48,190 nt of DNA from a virus. The notes beneath the pieces were generated by a model. That model was not told the origin of the DNA. It worked only from the letters and a program-made list of their open reading frames with translations, and did not search any database. Every line of letters starts with the position of its first letter. The first letter of the stretch is position 1. The stretch spans positions 1 to 48,190 of IMG/VR virus record IMGVR_UViG_3300032085_000308; one strand, 5' to 3'. The translations under genes and the position numbers were made by a program. This document shows, in pieces, positions 17,562-26,398 of this stretch.

Positions 17562-19457
17562 TTATCCCTCACAGGCGATACATTCCACGTCATCTAATCT
17601 TATACGAGGAACTTTAGTGTTTACATTCTCTACATTACGTGCTGCATTAGTTCTAAAGTAATACAACGATTTTAATTTATTCATACCGTACCAATGTACA
17701 TCATTTACATACTGCATGTATTCATCATGTACTTCTTGAGGCTCTGTACTCTTAGGTAGAGTAAAGAATAAATTTACAGACTGTGCTTGGCTAACAAACT
17801 CTTGTCTTTTGTAAGCGTGTTCTACAATCCATATTTGATTTATCTCATTTGCTGTTTTAAATATTTCTTTCTCGTCATCAGTCAGTATATCTAAGTGTTG
17901 TACTGAACCTTCGTTAGCTGATATATCTTTCCAAATATTTTCTAACTCCTTACCCTTAAATCCTTTAGTTTTAAAAAGCTTTTCAAGATATTTGTTTTTA
18001 ACTTGGTAAGAACCGGACAAAGTTTTATGAGTATAACAGTTAGCCCTATAAGGCTCAATACTAGGGGAAGTGCCACTACATATAATACCACTACTAGCGT
18101 TAGGAGCAATAGCCATGAGGTTAGCATTACGCTTACCTGTACCATGTATGTCAGGAGCTTCTCCACGTTGTATAGCCAACTCTTTGGTAGCTTCGTTTGC
18201 TTTACCATTGATATAAAGGAATGCTTTATAGTTGAAGCCAGTTGCATAGATACCTTCAAAAGGTATGTCCCTGCTTTGTAAGTATGCATGAAAGCCCATT
18301 GCACCGAGTCCGAGACTTCTTTCTCTATATGCCGAATAGGCAGATTTAGTAAATCCTTCTTTACCTTCTCTAACGTATTTTTGAAATCTTTTAAAATTTG
18401 CACTGTATTCTCCTAACTGTGTTGTGTCTATTGCATTGTCAATGTAGTGCTGTAAAACATTGTCAAGCATGGTTATTAAATCTTGTATGAAGTTATCATC
18501 CTTTGACCAAGTATCAAAGTGTTCTAAGTTTACAGAAGATAAACAACATACTGCTGTTCGTTCTTCGTCTGTTGGTAGAGTAATTTCTGAACACAGGTTA
18601 CTCTGTCTAATCTTAAGACCTAAATCTTTCTGTGCTTTAGGTAGATATTTATTACAGGTATCTATATTAATCATATAGGGTTCGCCTGTCTCTGCTCTAG
18701 CATGAATGATTTGCCACCATAAATCTCTAGCGTTTATTATCTTAACAGCTTCGTTAGTCTTAGGGTCAATCAATCTCCAATCATCATCTTTCTCTACTGC
18801 TTCAAGGAAAGCGTCTGTAATATTAACTCCGTTGTGTATGTTTAGATTCTTTCTGTTTATATCTCCACCGGATTCTTTACGCATGTTAATGAACTCTTCA
18901 ATCTCTGGATGACTGATGTCCATGTAAGCCGCATAAGAACCACGTCTTGTTGTACCTTGATTGAAGGCTAACATCTGTGAATCAACTACATGCATGAAAG
19001 GAATTGAGCCAGTAGAACGACTGCCATGAGCAGTAGATATACCGTTACTTCTAATGTCTCCCCAATATCCACCGATACCACCACCCGAACTTGCCAACCA
19101 TATATTCTCATCGTAATGAGCTGATAAACCACCCCTGCTATCAGGAACATAATTAAGAAAGCAACTGATAGGAAGCCCACGAGTTGTCCCTCCGTTACTA
19201 AGTATAGGAGTGCTAAACATGAACCACCTTTGGGAACTGTAGTTATAAAGTCTTTGAGCCAATTCAAAATCTGTCTCACCTTTGAAGGTTGCTCCGAAGA
19301 CGGAGGCTCTTGCGAATGCTTCTTGTGCATGTGTTTCATTCTCCCAAAGATACCTATCTTTTAATGTGTCAAGACTAAACTTATCAAAAGTTTTTTCTCT
19401 GTCGTAATCTATTTCTATACCTAAGTATGGTTTATTCCCTATCTTATCTTCAATCAT
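17562..19457 (-). CDS. nrdA: Ribonucleotide reductase class I, large (alpha) subunit
   Basis: This 631-residue catalytic subunit reduces ribonucleoside diphosphates. Key residues are visible: Cys99 (PISCFLN), Asn287-Cys289-Glu291 (NLCSE), Cys304/305 (CCLSS), the radical-path tyrosines Tyr599-Tyr600 (SLYYFRTN) and a C-terminal redox pair Cys626/Cys629 (CIAC). It is about 130 residues shorter than E. coli NrdA. The N-terminal ATP-cone that mediates dATP inhibition appears to be missing, a common phage modification that would avoid feedback shut-off. It overlaps the DUF3310 gene by 8 bases. Confidence 0.95.
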   Translation of the reverse strand: MIEDKIGNKPYLGIEIDYDREKTFDKFSLDTLKDRYLWENETHAQEAFARASVFGATFKGETDFELAQRLYNYSSQRWFMFSTPILSNGGTTRGLPISCFLNYVPDSRGGLSAHYDENIWLASSGGGIGGYWGDIRSNGISTAHGSRSTGSIPFMHVVDSQMLAFNQGTTRRGSYAAYMDISHPEIEEFINMRKESGGDINRKNLNIHNGVNITDAFLEAVEKDDDWRLIDPKTNEAVKIINARDLWWQIIHARAETGEPYMINIDTCNKYLPKAQKDLGLKIRQSNLCSEITLPTDEERTAVCCLSSVNLEHFDTWSKDDNFIQDLITMLDNVLQHYIDNAIDTTQLGEYSANFKRFQKYVREGKEGFTKSAYSAYRERSLGLGAMGFHAYLQSRDIPFEGIYATGFNYKAFLYINGKANEATKELAIQRGEAPDIHGTGKRNANLMAIAPNASSGIICSGTSPSIEPYRANCYTHKTLSGSYQVKNKYLEKLFKTKGFKGKELENIWKDISANEGSVQHLDILTDDEKEIFKTANEINQIWIVEHAYKRQEFVSQAQSVNLFFTLPKSTEPQEVHDEYMQYVNDVHWYGMNKLKSLYYFRTNAARNVENVNTKVPRIRLDDVECIACEG

Positions 19458-19722
19458 TATTATCTTCCTTTTTGTTTACGTATAAAGCTATTATAGTATA
19501 GTGCATAATCTTCATAAGGTCTTGATTAGATTTACCATTCTTCTTACCAAACCTCATAGCGTATTTCATAATGTTACCAATACAAAATCCTTCTCCATAT
19601 CCTGAATCAATTATCATATCTGTTGCTTGGTACTTACCATTAGCATAGTGTTGGTCGTATGTATTACCTATGTACGCTTTGACTTCGTTTAAAATTTTAT
19701 CTTCGTTAAATTTATAGTTCAT
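19450..19722 (-). CDS. DUF3310-family protein
   Basis: This 90-residue protein starts at 19722, where GGAG precedes the ATG. It carries the DUF3310 pattern GEGFCIGNIMKYAMRFGKK followed by DLMKIMHYTII. The family is widespread in tailed phages, is sometimes annotated as nucleotide kinase-like without firm proof, and is usually found among replication and nucleotide genes as here. It overlaps endonuclease I upstream by 11 bases and nrdA downstream by 8 bases. Confidence 0.8.
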   Translation of the reverse strand: MNYKFNEDKILNEVKAYIGNTYDQHYANGKYQATDMIIDSGYGEGFCIGNIMKYAMRFGKKNGKSNQDLMKIMHYTIIALYVNKKEDNND

Positions 19723-20149
19723 CGTTTCTCCAATCATCCGGTAGTGTATCTTCACTATACCATTTAAAATTATTTGTCTCTGCCCATTCAGCATGAGTTC
19801 TTTTTGTTCCGTCTTTTCTTTTCTTAGCTTGAGGCATTGGAGAGAAAGGCTTCTGAAATAAGAAGACTAACTCATAGTCTTTAGGTAAAGCTTCTCTAAC
19901 ATGTATGTACTTACTATACTCTGCATAGTCCCAGAATCTACCTTTAGCTTCTAGTAAAATTGTTTTGCCATCTATAACCTTTACAAAATCAGGTTCGTAT
20001 TTATGTTTAACAACATAGTTAATGTTATCCCAATGATGTTTCCATTCTTGTAGTACAGTTTCATGTAGCGTTGCTTCCCATAAACTGTCATACCCTTTAG
20101 GTACATTTACTTTCTTTGGTCTAGGTTTTCTAGGTACTCTTCTAACCAC
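19712..20149 (-). CDS. T7 endonuclease I-type Holliday junction resolvase
   Basis: This 145-residue nuclease resolves branched DNA before packaging and helps degrade host DNA. The catalytic set of the family is visible: Glu25 (SLWEA), Asp54 (YEPDF), Glu67 and Lys69 (LLEAKG), matching Glu20/Asp55/Glu65/Lys67 of T7 gp3. The N-terminus is basic (RRVPRKPRPKK). The start is GTG with GGAAGAG just upstream and overlaps the preceding gene by 8 bases. It sits within the replication operon, as in T7-like phages. Confidence 0.88.
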   Translation of the reverse strand: MVRRVPRKPRPKKVNVPKGYDSLWEATLHETVLQEWKHHWDNINYVVKHKYEPDFVKVIDGKTILLEAKGRFWDYAEYSKYIHVREALPKDYELVFLFQKPFSPMPQAKKRKDGTKRTHAEWAETNNFKWYSEDTLPDDWRNDEL

Positions 20150-20390
20150 TTAACTCTTCCAAATGAAAGTTAGGATTTTGTTTTACTTTCTTATAGAACC
20201 ATCTAAGACTATAAGCACTTAACATAAATCTATTGTTGGCAAAGATATGTGTTTGCTCCGGTAGAAACTCATGTAAGTTTTTCTTAGTAATCTTACTAGC
20301 ATCTTCTCCTTCTGGAGTCATGCTTTGAATCCAACCTATAAGTAATCCTTCAGCTTTACGTCTTAACAGTTTTGATTTCTTACCACTCAT
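20142..20390 (-). CDS. Hypothetical basic replication-operon protein
   Basis: This 82-residue protein has a basic N-terminus (SGKKSKLLRRKAEG) and a mixed helical body rich in aromatic residues (RWFYKKVKQNPNF). It overlaps the nuclease upstream (ATGA) and endonuclease I downstream. No family is recognised. Its basic character and position between two nucleases suggest nucleic-acid contact. Confidence 0.65.
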   Translation of the reverse strand: MSGKKSKLLRRKAEGLLIGWIQSMTPEGEDASKITKKNLHEFLPEQTHIFANNRFMLSAYSLRWFYKKVKQNPNFHLEELSG

Positions 20391-21262
20391 ATTTGTGTTA
20401 CCTCTATAACATTAGGAACTTTAGGTACTTGAGTTAAGTATCTATACCCTGTTGAATATTTAAATACTCTTAACCCTTTACCATCGTTAGCATCTTTATG
20501 ACAATCATGTTTAAACCTACACCAAGTACAACCCCTTGCAAGTTTCATGTTACCAGACTTACCATCTGGTTCATCATCATAACACTTATCAGGTGGTGTT
20601 GCTAACTTAACAGCCTTTTTAATATCAGTTATTTTCTTTTTAATATTAGGCTTATCAAAGTTATCAGGCTTGAACATAGCTAACTCTCCAGACTCTTTAT
20701 TAAGAGCAAGGAAACCACCATGAGTAGTTCCTTCTGCTGATTCATAACCTGCAAGTTGAGCCATGTATCCGAATGGGTCATCCTCTGCTAGAGTACCATC
20801 TTTAAATTTCTTAAAGGCATAGTTAGAAGCAGTCTTAACATCAACAACTTCTCCATCAATAACACAATCCATGTGTCCTTTAATTCCAGATACTGTTATC
20901 TCTTTTTGTTCACTAGTAACTGTATGACCAGATAACTTAACAAGAAATAAAACTATCTCTTCAAGTAAGTGTCCATACAAGAACTTAATAAATGTAGGTG
21001 GAGATATGACTTCTGTATTATCAGAATCAGAGTTCATCTCATACCATAATTGTCTAGGTTGTTTACCTATGTTAGACATTCTTAGTGAGGGTTTACCACG
21101 TGGACTAGGATGTGACCAGTCGTATAGAATCTGTTTCATAGACTCTCCAAACTGCTCTATTGAGTCCTCATCTATGTTTAGATGTTCGCCTTTTCCTAAT
21201 GCCGACAATTCATTATATATATCTTCTACTAATGTGTCAAGTGTTTTCTTATTTTTTTTCAT
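20387..21262 (-). CDS. PD-(D/E)XK exonuclease, Cas4/RecB-like, with four cysteines
   Basis: This 291-residue protein has the RecB/Cas4 nuclease signature: His98 (YGHLLEE), Asp132 (GHMD), Asp141-x-Lys143 (VVDVKTAS) and the QxxY-like motif Gln169/Tyr173 (QLAGY). Cys227, Cys245, Cys248 and Cys254 (CTWC, HDC) could hold a 4Fe-4S cluster as in Cas4 and AddB, although the usual N-terminal cysteine is replaced by one before the cluster. It is likely a 5'-3' or single-strand exonuclease in phage recombination or host DNA breakdown, comparable in role to T7 gp6. It overlaps both neighbours. Confidence 0.82.
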   Translation of the reverse strand: MKKNKKTLDTLVEDIYNELSALGKGEHLNIDEDSIEQFGESMKQILYDWSHPSPRGKPSLRMSNIGKQPRQLWYEMNSDSDNTEVISPPTFIKFLYGHLLEEIVLFLVKLSGHTVTSEQKEITVSGIKGHMDCVIDGEVVDVKTASNYAFKKFKDGTLAEDDPFGYMAQLAGYESAEGTTHGGFLALNKESGELAMFKPDNFDKPNIKKKITDIKKAVKLATPPDKCYDDEPDGKSGNMKLARGCTWCRFKHDCHKDANDGKGLRVFKYSTGYRYLTQVPKVPNVIEVTQI

Positions 21263-21668
21263 CTTCAGTTTCCTTAAATGCTTTTATGACATCTGATGAA
21301 AATAGTTTCTGAAGATTAACTAAGAACATTTTACTAGCGTTATGGTCTCCACCACATACAGTTTTAAAACTATCAAGGTCATCAACAATAGTTCTAAGTA
21401 CATCTGTTTTAAATACAAGAGTACAGAACTCGTTGTCTCCTACACATAAGTTATGAAACCAATAGTCTGATTCTGTTGCTCTGATTCCTGATGGTTTATT
21501 CCAAGACTCATACTCTATACATATGTTACCTGTCTTCATCCACATACCTTTCTCTGATTTAACTTCTATCTTCTTACCAGTTAGCATGTCCTTTATTTTA
21601 TCTTCTCTTATCTCTCCGTACTCTAAGTCAATGTCAAACTTCTTTCTATCTTTTTTAGTGGGTTTCAC
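21249..21668 (-). CDS. Probable PD-(D/E)XK-type endonuclease
   Basis: This 139-residue protein has a short nuclease-like core: FDIDLEYGE near 11-19, IEVKSEK at ~34-40 (E-x-K) and GNICIEYESW at ~47-56, the order of acid, ExK and beta-strand seen in PD-(D/E)XK enzymes. The start is GTG inside the end of the polymerase gene, preceded by GGAG. The protein is conserved in style with other marine phage replication operons, but I cannot name its family; structure prediction would settle it. Confidence 0.6.
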   Translation of the reverse strand: MKPTKKDRKKFDIDLEYGEIREDKIKDMLTGKKIEVKSEKGMWMKTGNICIEYESWNKPSGIRATESDYWFHNLCVGDNEFCTLVFKTDVLRTIVDDLDSFKTVCGGDHNASKMFLVNLQKLFSSDVIKAFKETEDEKK

Positions 21669-23385
21669 TCCAGTTATCTCCTATCTTGTATTCGCCATCT
21701 AAAGGACAACGAAGATTAAAATGTGTACCTGCTTTTACAATACTATCTACTGCAAAGTTTCCTATAAAATCAGCTTTATCTTTTGGTACTTCTATCTGCC
21801 ATTCATCATGTATGTTAGCTACAAACTTATATTCCATATCATTTAATTTTAAAACATCATCTAACATAACCAATGCTTGTTTCATTACAATAGCACCTGC
21901 ACCTTGTAGCAAAGTGTTCAATGCTGAATGTTGATTACGAACATATAGCTTCCTACCATCTAATCCTTTGAGATAATTTTTTGCTGAAGCTCTTTGTACT
22001 CTGTCTCTAAGAGACTTAAATGTAGGCTTATTATCAAAGAAATATTGTCTAGCTCTCTTACCATCTGATGTACTTCCTCCGACCACGCTTCCAAGTTTTT
22101 CATCTCCTGCTCCGTACATAAGTGCATAGATGAATGTCTTTGCCTTATCTCTTGATTCAAGGTTTGCAAGTTTTTGATTAGCGGTGTGTATGTCTCCATT
22201 GAGAATTTCATTTGTGTACTCCTCGTCATTCATGTAGTGAGCTAACATTCTAATCTCAAGACCAGAAGCATCAACTCCGATTAAAACATTACCTTCTTCT
22301 ACAGTCCAACATGCTCTACATTCCTTACCATAGGGACTATAGACTGCCGGTACTTGTGCCATGTTAGGATTCCTGTGTGTCATTCTTCCTGTGATAGCAC
22401 CATTAGGTATTACAAAGCCATGTACTCTTCCATCTTCTTGTACTCCTTCAACCCAAGAATCAACTTGAGCTATACGCTTTTGAAGTAGTAAGAAGTCTGC
22501 TATAAGTTTAGCTTCGTGTATGTGTGTGATTGCTGATAGGGTTTTCTCATCTACTATAGGCTGACCTGTAGGTGTAAACCTTTCAGGCTTCCAACCAAAG
22601 TCAATAAGATATTCTCCTATCTGTTTACGACTACCAAGATTAAAGTCTTGTAGTGTTTGTCTCATAAAAGGTTCAAAGTTATTTGTATCTAAACATCTTT
22701 GATACTCATCATCTGTAAGTCCACGCTTAGATAAGTCTCCATCTTTCTTGATGTAAGGCTTAACTAACTTATCATCTACCCACTTGGGTTTAAATGTATT
22801 GTGAACTTCATCTTCAATGGATTGTTTCTTTTCTCTAAGTTCAGCAAGTAATAACAATGCTGATTGTAAATCAAACTTAAATCCATTTACTTCTTGTTGT
22901 TTCATTATCCTAGCTACACCTTGTTCAATAGCTATACATTGTTTAGAGAATCCTTTACTCTCCTCTCTAAGTTTCTTTAATACTACAGCGTTGAGTTGTA
23001 CATCTCTAACACAATAGTCCAACATCTCTTTAGAATAATTAAGATAGTCTGAGAAATCTATCTTATGATATCCTAATTTGTAACCCCACTTCTCAAGGCT
23101 ATGACCACCTTCTCTATTAGGGTTGAACAGTCTTGATAGTACAAGAGTATCAATGACTGGTATCTTTGACAAGTCAACACCACCGAACTTCTCTACCATA
23201 GGTATGTCAAATCCGATGATGTTATGTCCTATTAAAGTATCTGCATTAGCTAACATATCATAACCTTCTTTCAATTTATCTGGAGGGAATTTATATATCT
23301 CTCCAGTATCCATATCTTGAGCAACGATACAATGTACCAGAGTTGCTTTAAGGTCATCTGTTTCTATGTCAAATACTAAGTCCAT
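21655..23385 (-). CDS. DNA polymerase, family A (T7-type) with 3'-5' exonuclease
   Basis: This 576-residue replicative polymerase keeps the proofreading acids: Asp6/Glu8 (DIET), Asp60 (GFDIP) and Tyr124/Asp128 (YCVRD). Polymerase motifs are motif A Asp372 (DASGLEIR), motif B Arg412/Lys416/Tyr420/Tyr424 (RDKAKTFIYALMYG) and motif C His526-Asp527-Glu528. The residue equivalent to E. coli Pol I Phe762 is Tyr420, as in T7, which is usually linked to virulent marine phages. There is no 5'-3' exonuclease domain. It joins the primase-helicase stop directly, so the two replisome components are co-translated. Confidence 0.96.
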   Translation of the reverse strand: MDLVFDIETDDLKATLVHCIVAQDMDTGEIYKFPPDKLKEGYDMLANADTLIGHNIIGFDIPMVEKFGGVDLSKIPVIDTLVLSRLFNPNREGGHSLEKWGYKLGYHKIDFSDYLNYSKEMLDYCVRDVQLNAVVLKKLREESKGFSKQCIAIEQGVARIMKQQEVNGFKFDLQSALLLLAELREKKQSIEDEVHNTFKPKWVDDKLVKPYIKKDGDLSKRGLTDDEYQRCLDTNNFEPFMRQTLQDFNLGSRKQIGEYLIDFGWKPERFTPTGQPIVDEKTLSAITHIHEAKLIADFLLLQKRIAQVDSWVEGVQEDGRVHGFVIPNGAITGRMTHRNPNMAQVPAVYSPYGKECRACWTVEEGNVLIGVDASGLEIRMLAHYMNDEEYTNEILNGDIHTANQKLANLESRDKAKTFIYALMYGAGDEKLGSVVGGSTSDGKRARQYFFDNKPTFKSLRDRVQRASAKNYLKGLDGRKLYVRNQHSALNTLLQGAGAIVMKQALVMLDDVLKLNDMEYKFVANIHDEWQIEVPKDKADFIGNFAVDSIVKAGTHFNLRCPLDGEYKIGDNWSETH

Positions 23386-25055
23386 TAAAATGCCTCGTCA
23401 AGACTAGCGTCAAAGGTTATGTCATCATCCGATATTTCAGATAGTCTGCCAGTTTCTGCATCATATATAACTCTACACGCCATACCTACATCTCCTGTAT
23501 ACCTAGACTTTAAGATACGAAGCTTTGTAGTTCTTGCTTCATCTTCATTATCTGATTGTTGATTACGTTCTAAAGCTATCACACAATCACTAAGTTGTCC
23601 AATACTATTTGAACCTCTTAGATGAGAGAGGGATACTTCAATACCATTCTCATGTCCTTTATTACCATCAACTCTACGTAAGTGTGAAACCAAAATGATT
23701 CCTGCACCTGTCTCTTCTACCAAACTTCTAAGTCTAGTCATGATAGAATCAATAGCACGTCTCTCATCTCCTTCATGCACAGCACTGACTAACATATGTA
23801 AATGGTCAACGACCACCCACTTGCAATCACATCCTATAATCATAAAGCGAAGCTTAGTAAAGATATCATCAATGTCATTCGTACCAAAGTGTGAATGAAC
23901 CCATACTCTATTCTTGTTCTGTCCATCATAAAGTATATCAAACATCTTATCTAGTTCTTCTTTAGAAAACTTCTCACGTTCTTGGTCAACGTATAACCTA
24001 GCATTAGCTTCAATAGATAAGATACCATCAATGGTTCTTCTCCAATCTTCTTCTAGTGCTATGATACCTACGTTATCAGTAGTGTTCTTAATAAGATGAT
24101 GTTCAAGTTCTCTTGTCACACTTGACTTACCAAGACCAGTACCACCTGTAAGTGTCACCAGTTCTCCTGCTCTAAGACCATACAACTTCTTGTTAAGTCC
24201 TTCATAAGGATAAGGAACGCTTTGTTTCTTCTCACGATTGTGAAACTTCTCACGCTGTTCAGATACATTTATAACACCAGAGGGTGTATAAACTTTAGCT
24301 GACCACCAACATTCAACAAACTCTTTGTGTCTGTTAGAACGAAGCATGTCGTTAGGGTCTTTGAATCCGTTAGGTAACGTAACTATCTTAGCCTTACTAG
24401 GTTTGAATAGTCTAGCAACTTTAATAGAAGCTTCCTTACCTGCCTTGTCATTATCAAATGCAATGATTACATTCTCAAACTCTTCAAAGAACTCAAGGCT
24501 TTCCTTGATATCCCTAACTGCTCCGTTTGCTCCACGCTTGATAGATACTACAGCCCACTTAGAACCTAAGAGTTCATAGGTAGCCATAGCATCACACTCG
24601 CCTTCTGTTATAGTGACATACTTGCCACCTTTAAATAACTGCTGACCAAACAAACCTGTGTCGTTGTAACTACCGGATAAAAAGAAATCTTTGTTCCTTA
24701 CGTTACGAACCTTAGTAGCTGATAGCTCATGTCCATTATAGAACGGATAGAAATGTTTAACGATATTACCTTGTAAATCATGTACACATTTAACCCCGTA
24801 CTTAGTGGCTGTAGCTTGAGATATTTTTCTGTCTGTTAAGGCTGAAAATTTTCCCTCATCTACTACATCAGGTTGTTTAGTTGTTGTCATTATCTTTTCT
24901 GTTTGCATATCCTTTCCTCCACATGCGTTAGTATAGCTCGGCATAAATTCTCCACAACTGAAACACTTTGCTGAATCATCTTCGTTGATTCCTACAGCAT
25001 CACTACTGTTACAAAGTGGACAAGGTTGATGTAGTTTGTCCCAAGTTTTATCCAT
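23385..25055 (-). CDS. DNA primase-helicase, T7 gp4-type
   Basis: This 556-residue bifunctional protein starts at ATG 25055, with GAGGG upstream; a GTG four codons earlier is less likely. It has a zinc-binding domain (Cys12/15 and Cys31/34), a TOPRIM primase domain (Glu151 in TEGECDA, Asp201-x-Asp203), and a DnaB/gp4-like RecA helicase domain with Walker A at 304-311 (GGTGLGKS) and Walker B near WVVVDHLHM, followed by VSHLRR and SLSHLRGS. The acidic C-terminus (DDDITFDASLDEAF) fits the gp4 tail that touches the polymerase. It unwinds DNA and primes the lagging strand. Confidence 0.95.
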   Translation of the reverse strand: MDKTWDKLHQPCPLCNSSDAVGINEDDSAKCFSCGEFMPSYTNACGGKDMQTEKIMTTTKQPDVVDEGKFSALTDRKISQATATKYGVKCVHDLQGNIVKHFYPFYNGHELSATKVRNVRNKDFFLSGSYNDTGLFGQQLFKGGKYVTITEGECDAMATYELLGSKWAVVSIKRGANGAVRDIKESLEFFEEFENVIIAFDNDKAGKEASIKVARLFKPSKAKIVTLPNGFKDPNDMLRSNRHKEFVECWWSAKVYTPSGVINVSEQREKFHNREKKQSVPYPYEGLNKKLYGLRAGELVTLTGGTGLGKSSVTRELEHHLIKNTTDNVGIIALEEDWRRTIDGILSIEANARLYVDQEREKFSKEELDKMFDILYDGQNKNRVWVHSHFGTNDIDDIFTKLRFMIIGCDCKWVVVDHLHMLVSAVHEGDERRAIDSIMTRLRSLVEETGAGIILVSHLRRVDGNKGHENGIEVSLSHLRGSNSIGQLSDCVIALERNQQSDNEDEARTTKLRILKSRYTGDVGMACRVIYDAETGRLSEISDDDITFDASLDEAF

Positions 25056-25073
25056 GTTAGCCCTCACTATGAA

Positions 25074-25331
25074 TTAAGATTCGTCTGTATCTTCTACAGT
25101 TTCTTCTACAGTTTCTTCTTCTTGTTCAACGACAGCCTCTGGGCTATCCTTTAATACAGATTCAAGATTGCTTTGATGTCCTTGCGAAGCATAGTTCAAT
25201 GCCTCTACTAATACATTCAATGTTCCTATCTTACTGATAGATACATTAGCACCTGCTCTCTTCTGTTCGTCCTCAATCTTTGAAACATCATAGACTGATT
25301 CGCCATCATCATTTTTAATAGTAATAATCAT
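25074..25331 (-). CDS. Hypothetical acidic-tailed protein
   Basis: This 85-residue protein starts at 25331, one base after the ssDNA-binding protein stop, with GAGGAA upstream. A small folded part (MIITIKNDDGESVYDV and a helix near 45-60) is followed by a Glu/Thr-rich acidic tail. It lies between the single-strand binding protein and the primase-helicase, so a replication accessory role is likely, but no family is recognised. Confidence 0.6.
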   Translation of the reverse strand: MIITIKNDDGESVYDVSKIEDEQKRAGANVSISKIGTLNVLVEALNYASQGHQSNLESVLKDSPEAVVEQEEETVEETVEDTDES

Positions 25332-25332
25332 A

Positions 25333-25746
25333 TTAAAATTCCTCGTTGTCTGAACTTGGTTCAGTGTATTCAATTAAATTAGTAACCTTTACAGCTATTA
25401 ACTCTGCAAACGTACCATACTTTCCTGTGTAAGGTTTAATCTTCACAGTAACTTCAGAGCCATTACCAAGACTAACATCTAAGTCGTTACCATCAGCGTC
25501 AACTAACTTAGGTGCAGGATTGGTAGTCCCATCATGTCGTTCTACTTTTCTACTGAATGAGAAAGCCGGTTCATCATACTTAGCTTGACCATCTCTGGTT
25601 CTTACTCTTGATAAACCTGCACCCTCTAATCTGGTAGCAGTATCTTCATCAGTCAACACAACAATTCCATACTTATGTGGCTCAAACTTAGTGTTTGGTG
25701 TGCTGACATTAGCCCACATAGCTTTTCCTTCTACATACTCATACAT
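25333..25746 (-). CDS. Putative ssDNA-binding protein (gp2.5-like role)
   Basis: This 137-residue protein has a beta-rich body resembling an OB fold (EGKAMWANVSTPNTKF, YGIVVLTDED, EVTVKIKPYTGKYG) and an acidic tail ending in DNEEF, the usual protein-docking tail of SSBs. It is first in the polymerase/helicase operon and has a good ribosome site (GGAGG). A diverged relative lies at 27019-27402, sharing the EGKxMWA start. It should coat unwound DNA and recruit the polymerase and helicase. The family is inferred from pattern, not from a definite signature. Confidence 0.7.
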   Translation of the reverse strand: MYEYVEGKAMWANVSTPNTKFEPHKYGIVVLTDEDTATRLEGAGLSRVRTRDGQAKYDEPAFSFSRKVERHDGTTNPAPKLVDADGNDLDVSLGNGSEVTVKIKPYTGKYGTFAELIAVKVTNLIEYTEPSSDNEEF

Positions 25747-25796
25747 ATAATTACCTCCGTTGGTTTAGTTTTTTAGTATTAAGTGTTCAGATTCTA

Positions 25797-26051
25797 TCAC
25801 GTTTTGTTTACTTGTGCAAGTCTTTTTGCTCTACGTCTTGCGTTGTTTCTATCACGTGTAAATTGTATAGCCCCTTGCAAGTCTTCCCATAACTCATCAA
25901 GTGCTTCTTTCTTTTGTTCTTTGTTAAGTCTTGTAATGATTTTGATATCAGACTTCTTAGGTATCCAAGTATCCCAGTAGGTTTTGTCCATGTCTTTCCA
26001 TGTCCAACCTATCTCTTTGTCTAGTGTTGTTGATTTAAAATATAAATTCAT
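25797..26051 (-). CDS. Small hypothetical protein
   Basis: This 84-residue protein has an aromatic N-terminal half (GWTWKDMDKTYWDTW) and a basic helical C-terminus (RDRNNARRRAKRLAQ). GGAGGG precedes the start. It lies immediately after the structured noncoding gap, so that RNA would form its leader. No family is recognised. Confidence 0.6.
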   Translation of the reverse strand: MNLYFKSTTLDKEIGWTWKDMDKTYWDTWIPKKSDIKIITRLNKEQKKEALDELWEDLQGAIQFTRDRNNARRRAKRLAQVNKT

Positions 26052-26072
26052 AATAACCCTCCAGTTAAAAGT

Positions 26073-26397
26073 GGGTACTTTAAAGTGATACCCAGCACCC
26101 GAACATTATCTTTTATAGTCACCGAACGACTGACTACCCCGAATTTAATCTAGGATTTAATTTGCAGGGAAGGTCTCCGGTTTAGTTCTTATCCCATGTC
26201 ATCTACAACTTTAATAAGTGTTGCCACCTCTAAAGTTTTTACAGTAGCTCGGACACCTGCAAAACTTTTAAAACTTAGTCTGGTTTTGTTGGCACTAGAC
26301 CAGAAACTAGCACGATATAATCGTATGTCTTTAGGTTCAGGAAGGTTAGTTGAGGGCTACACCTTTGGACATACCTGAAATAAGTATCTATGATACT
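26073..26397 (-). ncRNA. Candidate structured RNA (six stem-loops) in a 347-base noncoding gap
   Basis: No plausible leftward gene fits between 26052 and 26398. The gap instead holds six consecutive inverted repeats: AGTATC/GATACT (26383-26397); GTATGTC/GACATAC with an inner AGGT/ACCT across a 3x3 internal loop (26323-26374); TCTGGT/ACCAGA (26279-26304); AAAGTTTT..CAG/CTG..AAAACTTT (26233-26268); TAGTCA/TGACTA (26116-26136); and GGGTA/TACCC (26073-26093). Neighbouring genes are leftward, so the RNA is assumed to be too. It could be a cis-acting leader for the 84-residue gene, a processed small RNA or a new RNA class. It does not fold as a tRNA. Confidence 0.45.
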
Positions 26398-26398
26398 A

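Noticed and set aside
26196-26378. 60-codon rightward open frame in the noncoding gap
   Set aside because: It opposes all neighbours, has no ribosome site and lies over the stem-loops; the composition is not protein-like.
26073-26397. tRNA or tmRNA gene
   Set aside because: No acceptor stem ending before CCA, no T-loop consensus and no anticodon arm arrangement could be built on either strand; no tRNA was recognised in the 29.8-30.1 kb gap either.
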